From positions 3,266,207-3,330,206 of the forward strand of contig OX465283.1 in NCBI GenBank assembly GCA_949987705.1: DNA of 64,000 nt. Direction: 5' to 3'. The DNA is from Thereva unica. Lineage: Eukaryota > Arthropoda > Insecta > Diptera > Therevidae. This document shows positions 53,395 through 64,000 of the stretch, piece by piece. A program made the translations under genes and the position numbers. Position 1 is the first letter of the stretch. The number at the start of each line of letters is the position of its first letter. Below the pieces are notes generated by a model. The model saw only the letters and a program-made list of their open reading frames with translations, ran no database searches and was not told where the DNA came from.

Positions 53395-55090
53395 AAACAA
53401 ATTGTTTATATTTTATTCTTAAAAAATTTAACTCAATTTTTTTAATTGAACTCTTGAAAATCTAAATAAAAATTTGCCCGACTGTTAAGTCGTTATATGT
53501 CCTTCAGTGCAGCATTTCTGTAAGTCTCTTCCCTTGGTCATTTCTTCACTATCATTTTACCATAATAAATTTTTGTAATTGTAAAATTTTTTCCTCACAT
53601 CCCCGAGAGTAAAAAAAAACTTTCTTGATGCATATTTATGACTGTAAAAAAAACTTCATAAAAAGAATTTCCAAAAGGATATATCCCAACTTGAGACTCG
53701 CCATCATCCTAATGCCTATCCGGGAGAAAAGGAGTTTTTATTATGATTAAGGTTCCACTTTATTCAAATTTGACATACGAATGCGAATTTGCTTTACATT
53801 TGCCTTACATACGAAAGGAGATGATATTGTTGGCGCACAAATCCCCTTTCTTCCTTGTACACACATATATGCCCACTGCTCTCGTTTCCCGTTTTTCTTT
53901 TTGTTGGCTCTCGTCCTGACATCCCTTTAAATACAGCTCGTCCCTACTCAACGACGGGGGGAAGAAGAAGGCACACGAGCAACGAACGAAAAGAAATATG
54001 TAAATGCAATTCCATACACACAAAAGTTTTATTTGCATACAACATTTTATTGTGATTTTATTTTTACGCTTTCTACCACCAATCGACCCTTTTTGTCGCA
54101 TACACCATGGTCGTGTGCCTCCTGCCGGGCGCCCGCCGAAGGACGAACTAGCAGCGCCTCCCGGGGGCTGGCGGCAGCAACAACACACCCGAGGCAAGCT
54201 CCTAGGGTGATGCTATCTTAAGTACTTGCAAATTGAATCGGCAGTCTCAGCCAATTCGCATCATTTATAAACGTCTTAAAAGGCTGAATATGACTTGCAA
54301 AGAGCCACCCGCCCTCGGCGCGCCCCGCCTGCCGGCCCGACCTGGGGTGCCGCTTGATACTAGGTGATTTGGATAAGAATGCGAGTTGGCACTTGATATA
54401 AATTGCCAATTCGTGTGAGCGAGCTTTTACATACTTTAGTGGTGGGGTCAGAAAGGACTCGACACCCGCAACCCCTACATCCGGCTCCCATGTCGAGAGT
54501 CTATTGCCAGAGGTCAAGAGGCCGGCGGGCGGGGGCGGGGGGCGGCGCAGAAGTGAAAGTTGATTTTATCCGATAAAAATGATATTTTCTGATGGTTTGT
54601 TGGCGTGCCTTCGGATAAAAGATCGTGTTCAACTTGATGTTATCTGTATTAAGGTGATTTGATTGAATCTGAATTATCGATTGGGGCTCTTTGTGTTTTC
54701 TATTCTGGGGCGGAGGGGAGATTGCTTTATCAGCAGTTTGCCAGCACATAGCTTGTGACAACGGAACATTTGGATAAATGAATTTTGAGGTCGATTTGCC
54801 CTTTATTAGGCACGAGGGGAATTGCCTTTTATTTGCATGAAAATTGTTTGTAACTTGATTTTTACTATTGGGAAATTCTAAAAAAATAGTGGGTAGTAAC
54901 TGTTGGATGATTAGTGGTGTTAACAGCCCTCTACAAAGTCAAGTGACATCAACTAAGTATTCTATGAAAATCTATTGGTCAGCATTGAGTTTTCTATTTT
55001 ATTGTCAGCTAGGAAGAGCCCACGTGCATTGGATAGGAATAATGTAGAGTGAATCGGCAATACTTGATTTTAGATACATGAAAAGATTTA
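53395..55090. other. Non-coding block with GC-rich island
   Basis: No domain recognised. Strong base-composition contrast: GC-rich at 54110-54190, 54305-54350 and 54515-54555, AT-rich elsewhere. It looks single-copy. Confidence 0.4.
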
Positions 55091-55094
55091 GAGT

Positions 55095-55290
55095 TACATA
55101 CTGTGAAGATTTATGCGCCATCTGTTAGAAGTTTGAAACAACTGTAATTTGTAACGATTTGTAACAAACTAAGCACCAAGCTAACATGGCGCCATCTATT
55201 AGTAATTAGAACGAACAGACAGAGCTTTTCGAATTTTCTCGAAGTACTTTACAGAATGTTCTAGTATGTTCCAGTCTATAGTAGAAAGCT
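55095..55290 (+). repeat. Dispersed repeat R, copy 2
   Basis: Partner of 39145-39350, opposite orientation. Confidence 0.8.
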
Positions 55291-55315
55291 TTGCCGAGAG
55301 TTCTTGAGTTGTCTA

Positions 55316-55365
55316 GGGCATTGTTTCGCAACCTTTTTAGTGTCGCGACCCCCTGGGGACTCCAA
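55316..55365 (+). mobile_element. Possible hAT end
   Basis: AGGGCATTGTTTCGCAACC followed by TTTTTAGTGTCGCGACCCCC resembles the terminal inverted repeat of many hAT elements (CAGxGxTTCxCAACC with a CGCGxCCCC block). No matching right end was found, so it may be a truncated copy or chance. Confidence 0.4.
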
Positions 55366-55719
55366 AAAATGCCAAAAAATGAAGTAAAAAATCAAGCGGC
55401 CCCCTCTCTGTTGGTTGAAAGATAAAAATTCAAGCATTTGAATCGATTTCCTCGGCAAAAAACCAATACTGATGGAGACGACAGGAACAACAAACAAGGT
55501 TGATCGGGTTTCATCTTCTTCGGTCAAATCGGTCGTGAAATTAAATTATTTAGGTCGATCTACACATATCCGTGACGGCACGGCACCGATGCTCTCCGCG
55601 TCAGTGGCTTCCGTGATGAATTTTTCACTGACATTCACACAGCACCATCCTTGAGGCAGGTAATGGAAAAATGTCTAGAGTTTCAAAGCTCAATTCAACA
55701 GCTCTTCATATAATTTAAA

Positions 55720-55995
55720 GCCGCTTATTATAGCACAGCCTCAGTAGAACTCTACAAAGCCATGAGAGAATTCGGCATCCCCCGGCATTGACAAGACTAT
55801 GTATGACCAATGTGACAAGCCAAGGAAGATCTACAATGGACTCCGACAAGTCTGGCCTGCCTCGTTTTCAACCTGGCGTTGGAGAAAGTGATCCGAGATT
55901 CGGGCGTGAGGCACAATCCTCCACAAGTCCACTCAATTGCTGGCTTATGCAGACGAGATTGACATCATTAAAACGGAGAGCTCCAACAACGAAGA
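55720..55995 (+). pseudogene. RTE-like RT core fragment
   Basis: Plus strand, in shifting frames: ELYKAMREFGIP, LTRLCMTNV, LEKVIRDSG-type sequence (near 55880) and LLAYADEIDIIK near 55938, where the catalytic YADD has become YADE. This is the palm of an RTE-like reverse transcriptase, cut off on both sides. Confidence 0.75.
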
Positions 55996-56039
55996 AAGCC
56001 AAATTCACACCGATTACGGGGTTAAATCTAGAAGAGTTT

Positions 56040-56450
56040 TTCGAAGGATAAATGAAAAACTAAAATGGGTGGGCCCAAACTGTTCCATTGAGCAGATTAT
56101 CAAAACATGCCACGACATGGGACATTTCAGCCTAGAAAGAATGCTGCAGCACCTCAGACGGGAATCGTGGTATCCGCGAGATATGAATTGAAGGCCAGAA
56201 GGCGAATAACACAGTATCGAAAAGATTGCAATTCTTTTCCACACCGTCCACATGACGGTTGGGGCCTTTCTTTAAAAGTGCCGCCGAAAACGTACACATT
56301 TTTGGAATAGTAGATGGCTTAACTAATTTTTTGGTCCCTTATCCAGTTAGAAAAACTGCACGTATACAAGAGGAGATGGCCGGTCTATTTTTGGTCCTTT
56401 TGGCCTTGATTTTGGGGTGGTCTACAAAGGACCCACAAACTGTTTAGGCC
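56040..56450 (+). pseudogene. Ty3/gypsy integrase, third copy
   Basis: Begins KWVGPNCSIEQIIKTCHDMG, then HFSLERMLQHLRRESWYPRD (the first half of the HHCC zinc finger, His residues visible) and continues in another frame with GPFFKSAAENVHIFGIVDGL and TNFLVPYPVRKT, the start of the catalytic core (the second catalytic Asp region is IVDGLTNF). A stop and two frame changes break it. It differs in sequence from the integrase at 36204-36965, so it is another gypsy family. Confidence 0.8.
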
Positions 56451-56537
56451 AGTTTCAAAATCTGCCCATCACGTCATTCTGTTTTACCCTCTTCTCCATA
56501 AACGAATGTTTTCCGCAGATACAATTTTTACGTATTT

Positions 56538-56913
56538 AGAGTGATTTTTGAGTTCTGCCAAAACGAATGTTTATCATTAGCTGCGTTCATTTTACACCTT
56601 GATCTTATTGAGATCATTAACTTTCAAGTAGACCAATAACAATTTGGTCCAAAAAATATTTGGCTCAAAATCTGTGATACGTAAATAGTTTGTGTAACAA
56701 CCATATACAAGATACATCTCTTTGGAAAAACCAGTGCTTTTATAATTTTGAAGGTTGTTACTTCTGTTTTCGTTAGCTTTGTGTGTTGGTAGCCCTTCAA
56801 AATTCCATAAATCTTTTTGGAAAAAATGCCTTGCAGTTAACTTTGGTATTGGGCCGTCACTGCCCCGCGCCCGACAAGGGCCAAACACCAATGTAGCACT
56901 CAAAAATCACTCT
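56538..56913. mobile_element. Candidate TIR element, 376 bp
   Basis: AGAGTGATTTTTGAGTTCT at 56538-56556 and its complement with one mismatch at 56895-56913. No coding capacity. Flanks TTT and TTAAAA do not give a clear target duplication. Confidence 0.65.
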
Positions 56914-56914
56914 T

Positions 56915-59175
56915 AAAAGAGTAGCGCTAATTCTATTCAAGCTTTTGTGACTCGTGTTTCGTCTGTAATTTGTGACTATTCTTGTGACTGTTGGCTGTTT
57001 TGGTATTCTAAGCACCCAGTCACAAGAAAAATCCACCTCTAATGGTGAGTTTGTATTCGTTTAATGAGATAAAGCAAATTCTAGGTTACAACGTAGACAA
57101 CATATCCCACAAAATATTGATTAATGACCGGTAAACCATCCATATCGATCTGTAACAACGCAAAGCAGCAGATTCCGCCTTAAAACAACAGAATTAAAAC
57201 AGCAGAGAGTCAACATATCCATGAAAAGATTGCAGGGTAATTTATACTTTCTGACTCTCGAGAGACCTTCATTCCATAATGGCGAAAGGATTACTAACCC
57301 GCCTTACGGGGCAAGATACCTTATACGCCGTGTGTATGATATTTTCGAAATTTTCGACTCTACCTTCGATGGTACTTATCAGGTATATTCTTTAATATGG
57401 ACGTTCTATCGAGAATCTCGCTCTTAGCACTTGAACGAACTTCTTTCCTTCAATCTTTCTTGGGTTTACCCTGAACCACATCCTCTGGTGATCTAAGTAA
57501 GACACTTGATCTGATGCTCTCCAGGTTCTAATTTTGTGTTTCATTGTTAGTAGACAACGTGAAGGTTATGAAGGTTTGGGTGTTTTGGGTTTGTTTCTGT
57601 GCTTCCCCAAGGCATATGCCTGGCGTTGACCCTACACCCTACTCTACTTGATTTTAGGGCAATGTCATCTGCTGAAAACATAATCCTGCAAGACCACCAA
57701 AAAATAATGCTTGTCCCATTTGAATCTAGGACGAAAATGTCTTTAGATGAAGGTAAAAAAAAACATCTAAGCGAATTTCCGGAGATTCCGAAGTAACAAA
57801 TATATTTAAGAAAAGTTCCTGGACTAAATTCGTGAGTTCTCCGAGATTTTTGCTTAAGTATTTCACATGTACCTGGAAACTTGTCTCCAAGCCAGTCATG
57901 AGTCTCCAAGCTATATAAGAAAGATTCCTGTGAACATAAAAATTACAAGATACATTTCATCATCCACCATCACCCCCCTTCGCTTACTTCCCGGACTAAG
58001 TCCTTCCTACGCTACAACCTTTTCGCACTACCATATCCATTAACAACTACAAGCCCAACAGCACAAGAGCTCCATCGAAATGAATTCATCAAATTTATAA
58101 ATAATCCATCAAAAGTCCATAATGTCACATCTAAAACAGTTAATTGAAAGAATTATCCCAAGGAAAGGAGCCGTCCTTACTTCCATTTTGTCCCCCAGAA
58201 AAATTCGCCTTTGACTCGATTTTGTGCCCCACAAAGAAAACTTATTATTCTGGCCCCCTGCACATGAAAGCTTCCGAAATGGGGACTAATTGAAGCTTGT
58301 TAGGGCGACTAACAAGTCGGCTAATTAGCTATTTCGTGCATCTTGCTCGCCATTGTTGGGCGTCATTATCAGGAGCCCGGTTACGTCTCTCCTCCTACGC
58401 TGCCACACAACTACTCTCTTCCCGTACAGAAATGTAGTAGCGATAGTTTGGCTCGTGTTTCCCCGCATGTGTAGCTCACGTGGCTCGAGGCACTTTAAGG
58501 ATGTCGTTAGCTCCTGACGGTTTAAATTATTACCAGAAAAAGGAGGCTAACAATGGCGTAATTGCAAGGTGCTAACTGAAATCGGAAATGTAAAGATTGG
58601 CTAAACTGAGGCTAGAGTAGTGCTGGTGGGTGGTTTTTTGTTGCTGCAGAGCTCGTTTTAGTTTTATTAATCGACTGCACGGGGGATATGCAGGTTGGAG
58701 GGATTCAGGAAAAAGACGTTTTCATCGTTGAAAGGGTCAAAATTCACCTTGCAGTCGACATTCTTACAAGTTATCAGGTTGTTGTTGGTGCATGTTGCTT
58801 GCTATGAAATTGAGAAAGGATTTCACCAATACTAGTATCGCACTTTTACTGCAGCAGCATTTCACGAAGTCTTAATACTATCAGAAGTTTTCTCGTATTG
58901 GAATATATTGCGATAATGCTGCCGGAACATTTTCCCGCAGTTGAGGATCGCGAAAAGACATTATCTATTTGTTAATTTGCGAACCCGAAGTAATTTTTAA
59001 ACCTGCAGGAGTTTCTCACCATAATGCGATTGTGATGAAGTGACTAATTCGGAGAACGTTCTTACTACGGAAACACAAGTCCCAGTCAAATACGACTCTT
59101 GGAATTGGAGCTTTTCGACGGCGGTATGATGGTTGAGGTAGAAGCTGAAGGACTTGGAGTGGTGAGTTGATATGA
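56915..59175. other. Non-coding block
   Basis: No domain recognised. The overlapping frames at 57547-57909 (minus) and 57599-57796 (plus) have no family signature. It looks single-copy. Confidence 0.4.
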
Positions 59176-59189
59176 TCAGAAAGTTTTTA

Positions 59190-60095
59190 GACGAAGCGAA
59201 CGGCAGAGAAAGAGCAATAGTCGAATTATTTAAAATTCGGTGGCAGCGGTGGGATAAAGCAAAACCAGGATCATCTCTATTTTTTTAACGGGCTTGTCTT
59301 TCTATATAGGTACTATCTCGCAAAGTGCCCAAGAGTTGTTGGATGAAGTGAATGGCAGAGGATGAGCGACAGTCGAATTATTTAAATTTCGGTGGCAGCG
59401 GTGGGATCCAGCAAAGCCGGGATCATCTTTTTTTCCCTGGCTTGTCTTTGTATATAGGACTATCTCGCAACGTGCCCAAGAGTTGTTGGACGAAGTGAAT
59501 AGCGAATTATTTAAATTTAGGTGGCAGCGGTGGGATCTAGTAAAACTAAGAACTTCTCTTCGTTTTTGACGGGCCTGTCTTTCAACATAGGTACTATCTC
59601 GCAACGTTTCAAAAAATTGTTGGACGAAGTGAATGGTAGAAGATAAGCGACAGTTGAATTATTTAAATTGCGGTAGCAGCGGTGGGATCTAGAAAAACCA
59701 GATCATTTCTATTTTTCACGGGCTTGTCTTTCTACATAAGGACTATCCCGCAATGTGCCAGAGAGTTGTTTGGACGTAGTGAATGGCAGAGGACGAGCAA
59801 CAGTCGAATTATTTAAATTTCGGTGGCAGCGGTGGGATCTAGCAAAACCAGGATCAACTAATTTTCATTGTCTTTCTACATAGGTAGCAGCCTCACTAAC
59901 AATTAACCGTTTTCTCGTTTACTTTCTCGCAACGTGTCAAAGAGTTGTTGAGGATGATTACCGCTCCCTAAAACGCCGCTTTTGTAGGGAATGAATAGCA
60001 GAGGATGAGCGACAGTCGATTAATAAAATTTTGGTGGCAGCGGTGGGATCCAGCAAAACCGAGATCGTCTTTATTTTTTCACGGGCTTCAAATTC
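59190..60095 (+). repeat. Tandem array, about 150 bp unit, six copies
   Basis: The word GGTGGCAGCGGTGGGAT (or a one-base variant) starts at 59239, 59391, 59520, 59672, 59822 and 60033, giving spacings of 152, 129, 152, 150 and 211. Each unit also contains ACGGGCTTGTCTTTCTA, ACTATCTCGCAA, AGAGTTGTTGGA and AATTATTTAAATT. The third unit lacks about 20 bp; the fifth has about 60 extra bases. Minus-strand frames in the array are products of the repetition. Confidence 0.9.
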
Positions 60096-60179
60096 TTAGT
60101 TTATTTGGATAGAGCAATCACTATAATAGTTTCGATCACTGTAGGTCTGTCACTGCCTCTCTGATGGCAGATCCACGCA

Positions 60180-60430
60180 TATTACGTGTTGTTCTCGATG
60201 AGAGACCGAATAAAGGACTTGCAGATTGCAGTCTGGCTGATGGAGGAACTTGCATCTTTTAAACAGTCCCAGGCACTAGGATTATTGTTTGCCGATTTAG
60301 ACTATGTGGTCGTTCCATCGCGGATCTTCAGCTAGAGTTAAAATTAGGATGTTAAGAGTTGGGTCCGTCTTTATATTCACACCGTAAACTGAGACAAAAG
60401 AAAGTTCGGTGCAGGTTTTTGGTAGAGATG
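60180..60430 (-). pseudogene. Family D RT fragment
   Basis: Minus strand reads NIKTDPTLNILILTLAEDPRWN, split by few changes, then CLGLFKRCKFL, corresponding to TADPYLNILGVTLSNDLRWN and CLGFLKRCKFLL at about residues 445-487 of the frame at 30210-31961. It follows the tandem array directly. Confidence 0.75.
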
Positions 60431-60434
60431 ACTT

Positions 60435-62245
60435 CTTTTGGAGCTGTTAAAGTTACTCGTGGTGAAATATGACCCATGTGCGCCAGGAGTATGTTGTAAA
60501 AACAGTTCGAAAACAGTTGAAGGAAAATAATACTCTTTGGCTTCACAAATGTATCCACTGACAAAGCTAGTCCTCATATTTTTAGCAGCTCATTAAGGAC
60601 ATATTTCTGTTTCCCCAGGATACTCACAAGTTCAATCGTAATCTGAGAGCTTCACAAACAATCTACGCTAAATCATTCTATTCCTGTGCCATTTCAAAAT
60701 CAACTAGGCTATATTTATACCCCCCCCCCCCAAAAAACGAATTTTAAATATGAAAAGAATATTCGTAAATAAATCCGGACATCATCAAAAGAGATACCAG
60801 AAAGAAATCTCATTTAGTCTGGCTCTTATTAAAACCATAAAAATCCTCTTAAACATTTTGTTTTTCGCAAAGTCGTTTTGGGGTACATCTAAGTACGTTC
60901 TTTGCCGGCATGAATCGAACTCACTCAATTGAAAACTTCTTACATACCTCTGCCCGGGGTATGTGTACATGTGGAGATATTTCCGAAAACCTTTAACCAC
61001 CTACATGGGAAAAAGCTCAATTTTGCTCCCGCCACTCTAAAGGGAGTACAAACAAACAAAATTTCCCAAGAGTAAGCCCCGGCCTTAGATATATAGGCTG
61101 AAAGGCACAAGGCACAAGGTAAAAGCAAAAACATCTGAAGTGACTATAACCCATGTACCTGAGTGCTTAAGTAGTTATTGAGTTCCTCGAAGACGGAGAA
61201 CTTTCTACGGTTCAACTTTATAAATATATAATCCTTTACCATGGAAGCACACGGTACAGCGCAGCAAGCAACAACAGCAACAACAACAGACAACATACAC
61301 ACACATACCGATAAAAAACACAAGGAGAATAAAGAGGAAGGAATCAGGGGAAAAGGAGTTAAGTGGCACGAAAATCTTATTTTAAAATCGTTTTTCTTTC
61401 GTCTTCTTTTTAAGTTAAAGGGTTCCCAATAAAAGTGTTCCGAAAGCAAACACTTAAATGATCAGAAGGATTAAAGATATAATGGGCCCGGCGCTGAGTG
61501 AATTTAAACGAGAGATATTCGAGGGCCCCGCGAGGGACGACCTCTGGCTCCGCAAGGATCCCCACCTGGTGAAATGATTTATGGTGAATTTGGTGGAGAT
61601 TTTATTGATTCAACAGGGGAATTCGGCTAAGCAGCTGTAGTCATATTGTTGTGCTACCGACCCACTAGTAGTTGTACCATCTAAAAACACTACTTCCAAA
61701 AATACATTGTATATGAACCAATTTTGTATTAAACTCAACGTCAACTACAGCAGAGACTTTCTGCAAACTAGAAACGTCCAAAGGTAAATGAAGAACGTGG
61801 CGTAGGTGTTTGTTCGATTATAAAAGTTCCCTCCTTTAGTCGAGAGCTAAGTGAAATGAGAAAACGAAAACAAAGAAGCTCCACTTCAAGGATTGCATAC
61901 ACAAAAACAAACTGATTCGAGACGAGATGGAGGTGACTTTGGAATATTACAAAGTCACAACAATTCCAAATCAAATCAACCTTTTCGGAAATAGCTTCAA
62001 GTCTTCTACAATGAAAACAACATACCTTGCCGAGCGTGTAGGCGATATCCTTATGTTCCATCAGGTATCACAGGTTAAACTTAATTCGAGGTTAAGCCTA
62101 CGCGATACTTTCTTGTATTAAGTAATTTCGGGAATTGATAATGTTTGTCTTAGAGCCTGGGAAAAAATTTCGTGGCGTGAAATTCAAATGGTTTTCTTAT
62201 AGGGTTGGAAATGAATTTATTTAAACCAGGTATGCTCCATCCTTT
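60435..62245. other. Non-coding block
   Basis: No domain recognised. It has a run of twelve C at 60720-60731 and CAACAG/CAACAA and CACA simple stretches near 61270-61310. The frames at 61144-61449 and 61768-62061 have no signature. Confidence 0.4.
60720..60731. repeat. Poly-C tract
   Basis: Twelve C residues followed by a short A run. Confidence 0.95.
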
Positions 62246-62499
62246 GGCGCCTCTTGGCCGAGTAGTGTAGTGATTCCAACTTCGCCGTCGTCTGGTCAAC
62301 TTTGGTCGTCTGGTTCCAAGTCTAGGGTGTGAAAAGAGGAGGGTGGTCGACCTGCCGAATTAACCAGAAACGCGAAACCGAAAGAGGAAATCATAGCAAT
62401 GGAATTATCGAAGTACAAAATATCACAGTTGCTGCGCTATCGAAACTACGACTACGACCAGATCTGGGACATAGGCGACGGTCCCGCCAACAATCGACG

Positions 62500-63090
62500 A
62501 AACCATGATGCTTTACTATTCCGGTGGTGAGAGACGAGAGGCCGGCGTCGGTTCTATGGTCGATCGGCGGGCTGCCTGCAGCGTTATGGCATTCCAACCG
62601 ATATCCGAGGATTTGGTAGTTATAACCATCTGTGGAATGATCAAGACCCCTATCCGTTTATGCGTCAACAGGATCAGCCCGGACGCGAACAAGGACGAAT
62701 TTTACAATTATCCTTAACAGACACTGGATATGATACCTCGAACCTAATTAATGATACTGGCGGGGGGGACTCATGCTCATTCAGCAGCAGATCGAACTGG
62801 CTGGGAAGGCGAACGATAGACGAATTCGTACACGGAGTAATTAACGACAACGACTTACGCCTGCTTTCCATTCGCAGCGTCAAACAGCTTGATCACCTGG
62901 TGAAATCCATCCGGCAACGACTTGGCGACGTTAGACTACGGTTTGATCGACGCAACATTCCGATCGACGCTCAAAGACGTACGTGCAATGCGTGGGCCCG
63001 ATTGCGGATTCGGCCATTATCTTGTTCGAGCGAAATTACAGATGCGATTACAAAGAGCGAAGAAAACAGCGCCACGGAGCCAAGAAGAAC
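62500..63090 (+). pseudogene. Family B endonuclease domain, copy 2
   Basis: Across shifting frames: ANKDEFYNYP, SDANKDEF-type sequence, AHSAADRTGW-like sequence near 62770, ATLDYGLIDATFRSTLKDVR at 62922-62981 and GFGHYLVRAK, where the catalytic Ser-Asp-His has become Phe-Gly-His. Distal endonuclease blocks are in the same order as in copy 1. Confidence 0.75.
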
Positions 63091-63099
63091 TGGACGGAA

Positions 63100-63653
63100 T
63101 TGTCGGAGTCTATTGTGGAGTATGCAATGGAGTGGCGTCCACCAGCCATGGATCTCGGACCGCGGTCTGGACCTCGTCGATCAGCGGAAACGAATGAAAC
63201 ACGTCGAATTTGAGCAATATCGACGATTGAAAGAAGCTCGACAAAAATCGAAATCGGAACGAGAAGCGTACTGGAATAACGTTGCGGCTGACATGGAAGA
63301 AGCAGGGTCGAGGCATGGGCACATTACGCTGTACCAGACAATCCGGCGGGAAGGCGCCAAAAACATCAACAAACGACATCAAAATATCGGATGGAGCTTT
63401 CGTAACCATTCCCCTTGGGCGCCTGCAGCGGTGGGGAGAGTTCTTCCACCTGATGTACAACCACGATCCGCCACAAGGTCCATTACCCGAACCGCATATT
63501 ATCGAACAGCCGACGAATCCGTTTCTCCGCACCGCACCGACAATTATCGAGGTGAAGACGGCAATGAAATCGCTGAAAAATGGAAAAACGCCGGGAATAG
63601 ATCAAATAACCGCCAAGCTGATCAAAGCCGGAAGTAATGTCCTATCACATTGA
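63100..63653 (+). pseudogene. Family B linker and RT start, copy 2
   Basis: The frame ending at 63637 reads RKRMKHVEFEQYRRLKEARQ and SEREAYWNNVAADMEEAGSR; the frame 63282-63653 continues with RLQRWGEFFHLMYNHD, TAPTIIEVKTAMKSLKNGKT and PGIDQITAKLIKAG. The last is RT domain 1 (K-x-x-K-x-P-G-x-D). The RT core that should follow is deleted. Confidence 0.85.
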
Positions 63654-63654
63654 T

Positions 63655-64000
63655 CCTTCCGATTCTTCTTTATGAAACGTGGACACTGCTTCAGCCGTAC
63701 GCCAACAAGATGGAGGTCTTCCAAATGCGATGCTTGAGGCAGATTTTCGATGTCCCACTCCTCCTCTGCCTGCGAAACGGACAGAAAGACAAACATGCGA
63801 TCAACAGACACTGATCGAAGAATAAGTACAAAAACGGCGTCTACGATGGTTTGGACATGATAACAGTTTGCCACCGCTTGTCTGCCTGACCGGAGAATTC
63901 ATCAATCAGCACCGAAGGAAACCTGGCTAAAGAATATCAAGGGCGACTCAAAGAATCAACGGTTATCGAGGCTCGGAACGTCGCCAAAAATCGTCGAGAA
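63655..64000 (+). pseudogene. Family B RT C-terminal domain, copy 2
   Basis: Resumes with LILPILLYETWTLL, KMEVFQMRCLRQIFDVP and, in another frame, RRLRWFGHDN and LTGEFINQHRRKPG. It corresponds to copy 1 at 27070-27255 and extends past the right edge. Confidence 0.8.

Larger units (their letters stand above)
62250..64000 (+). mobile_element. Family B LINE, copy 2 (runs off the edge)
   Basis: Starts with a tRNA-like head: TTGGCCGAGTAGTGTAGTGA (A-box-like) at about 62264 and GGTTCCAAGTCTAGG (B-box-like) at about 62313. Leader, endonuclease, linker and pre-RT follow as in copy 1, then a deletion removes the RT palm near 63655 and the C-terminal domain continues to the end of the window. It is not interrupted at the site where copy 1 carries the 661 bp element. 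Confidence 0.8.

Noticed and set aside
59302..59604. 100-codon minus-strand frame in the tandem array
   Set aside because: Repeats itself because the DNA repeats; no evidence of expression or domain.
1..64000. CRISPR array, operons or bacterial genes
   Set aside because: No regularly spaced short identical repeats with unique spacers, no ribosome binding site pattern; all coding similarity is to eukaryotic mobile elements.

Overview
This window looks like nuclear, non-coding DNA from an insect, most likely a fly (Diptera). That is an inference: base composition is AT-rich with ATA/TTA/CA/TC microsatellites, the mobile elements are kinds common in flies (LOA, Jockey/CR1-type and RTE-type LINEs, Ty3/gypsy, Tc1/mariner, hAT-like), and there is no operon structure. 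I found no convincing host gene and no convincing host exon. The only long open frame (583 codons, 30210-31961, minus) belongs to a retrotransposon.

Layout. Decayed mobile elements alternate with 1-5 kb blocks of apparently single-copy non-coding DNA. From the left: an RTE-like reverse transcriptase relic (2040-3084, +) with a linker fragment of a second copy (3190-3370, +); a LOA-clade LINE relic (3965-5560, -); a Ty3/gypsy integrase fragment (5865-6185, +); LINE fragments at 14991-15191 and 15666-15885 (-); a nearly complete RTE-like LINE ('family A', 24080 down to 19385, -) that carries four separate insertions; a tRNA-headed LINE ('family B', 24985-27255, +) that carries a 661 bp inverted-repeat element; a Jockey/CR1-group LINE with the intact RT frame ('family D', 29905-31980, -); a mariner fragment and a second family D piece (32136-32930, +); a rearranged Ty3/gypsy element (about 35070-36965) broken by a 249 bp hairpin MITE; LOA and family D pieces (37030-40520); a 350 bp TIR element (41192-41548); a foldback and a Tc1-like transposase relic (45065-46060); the 5' end of another RTE-like LINE (46440-47150); a 196 bp hairpin MITE (50174-50369); a second large LOA relic (50690-52110, -); shuffled family D pieces (52370-53390, -); an RT fragment followed by a third gypsy integrase (55720-56450, +); a 376 bp TIR element (56538-56913); a tandem array of about 150 bp units (59190-60095); another family D piece (60180-60430, -); and a second family B copy running off the right edge (62250-64000, +).

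The informative part is the nesting. Inside family A, three of the four insertions have clear boundaries and target-site duplications: an 8 bp duplication around a hAT-like element, TTAA around a satellite-carrying element, and a 14 bp duplication around a SINE. In each case the flanking codons are those expected to be adjacent in the parent LINE. In family B the sibling copy supplies an approximate empty site for the MITE insertion. In the gypsy element a hairpin MITE with a 4 bp duplication separates the integrase zinc-binding module from the catalytic core. The SINE inside family A shares its 5' half with the 5' end of the family B LINE, which suggests a parasite-of-LINE relationship. Nothing here amounts to a new cellular system; the value is a readable stack of insertion events and several non-autonomous elements that may not be catalogued.
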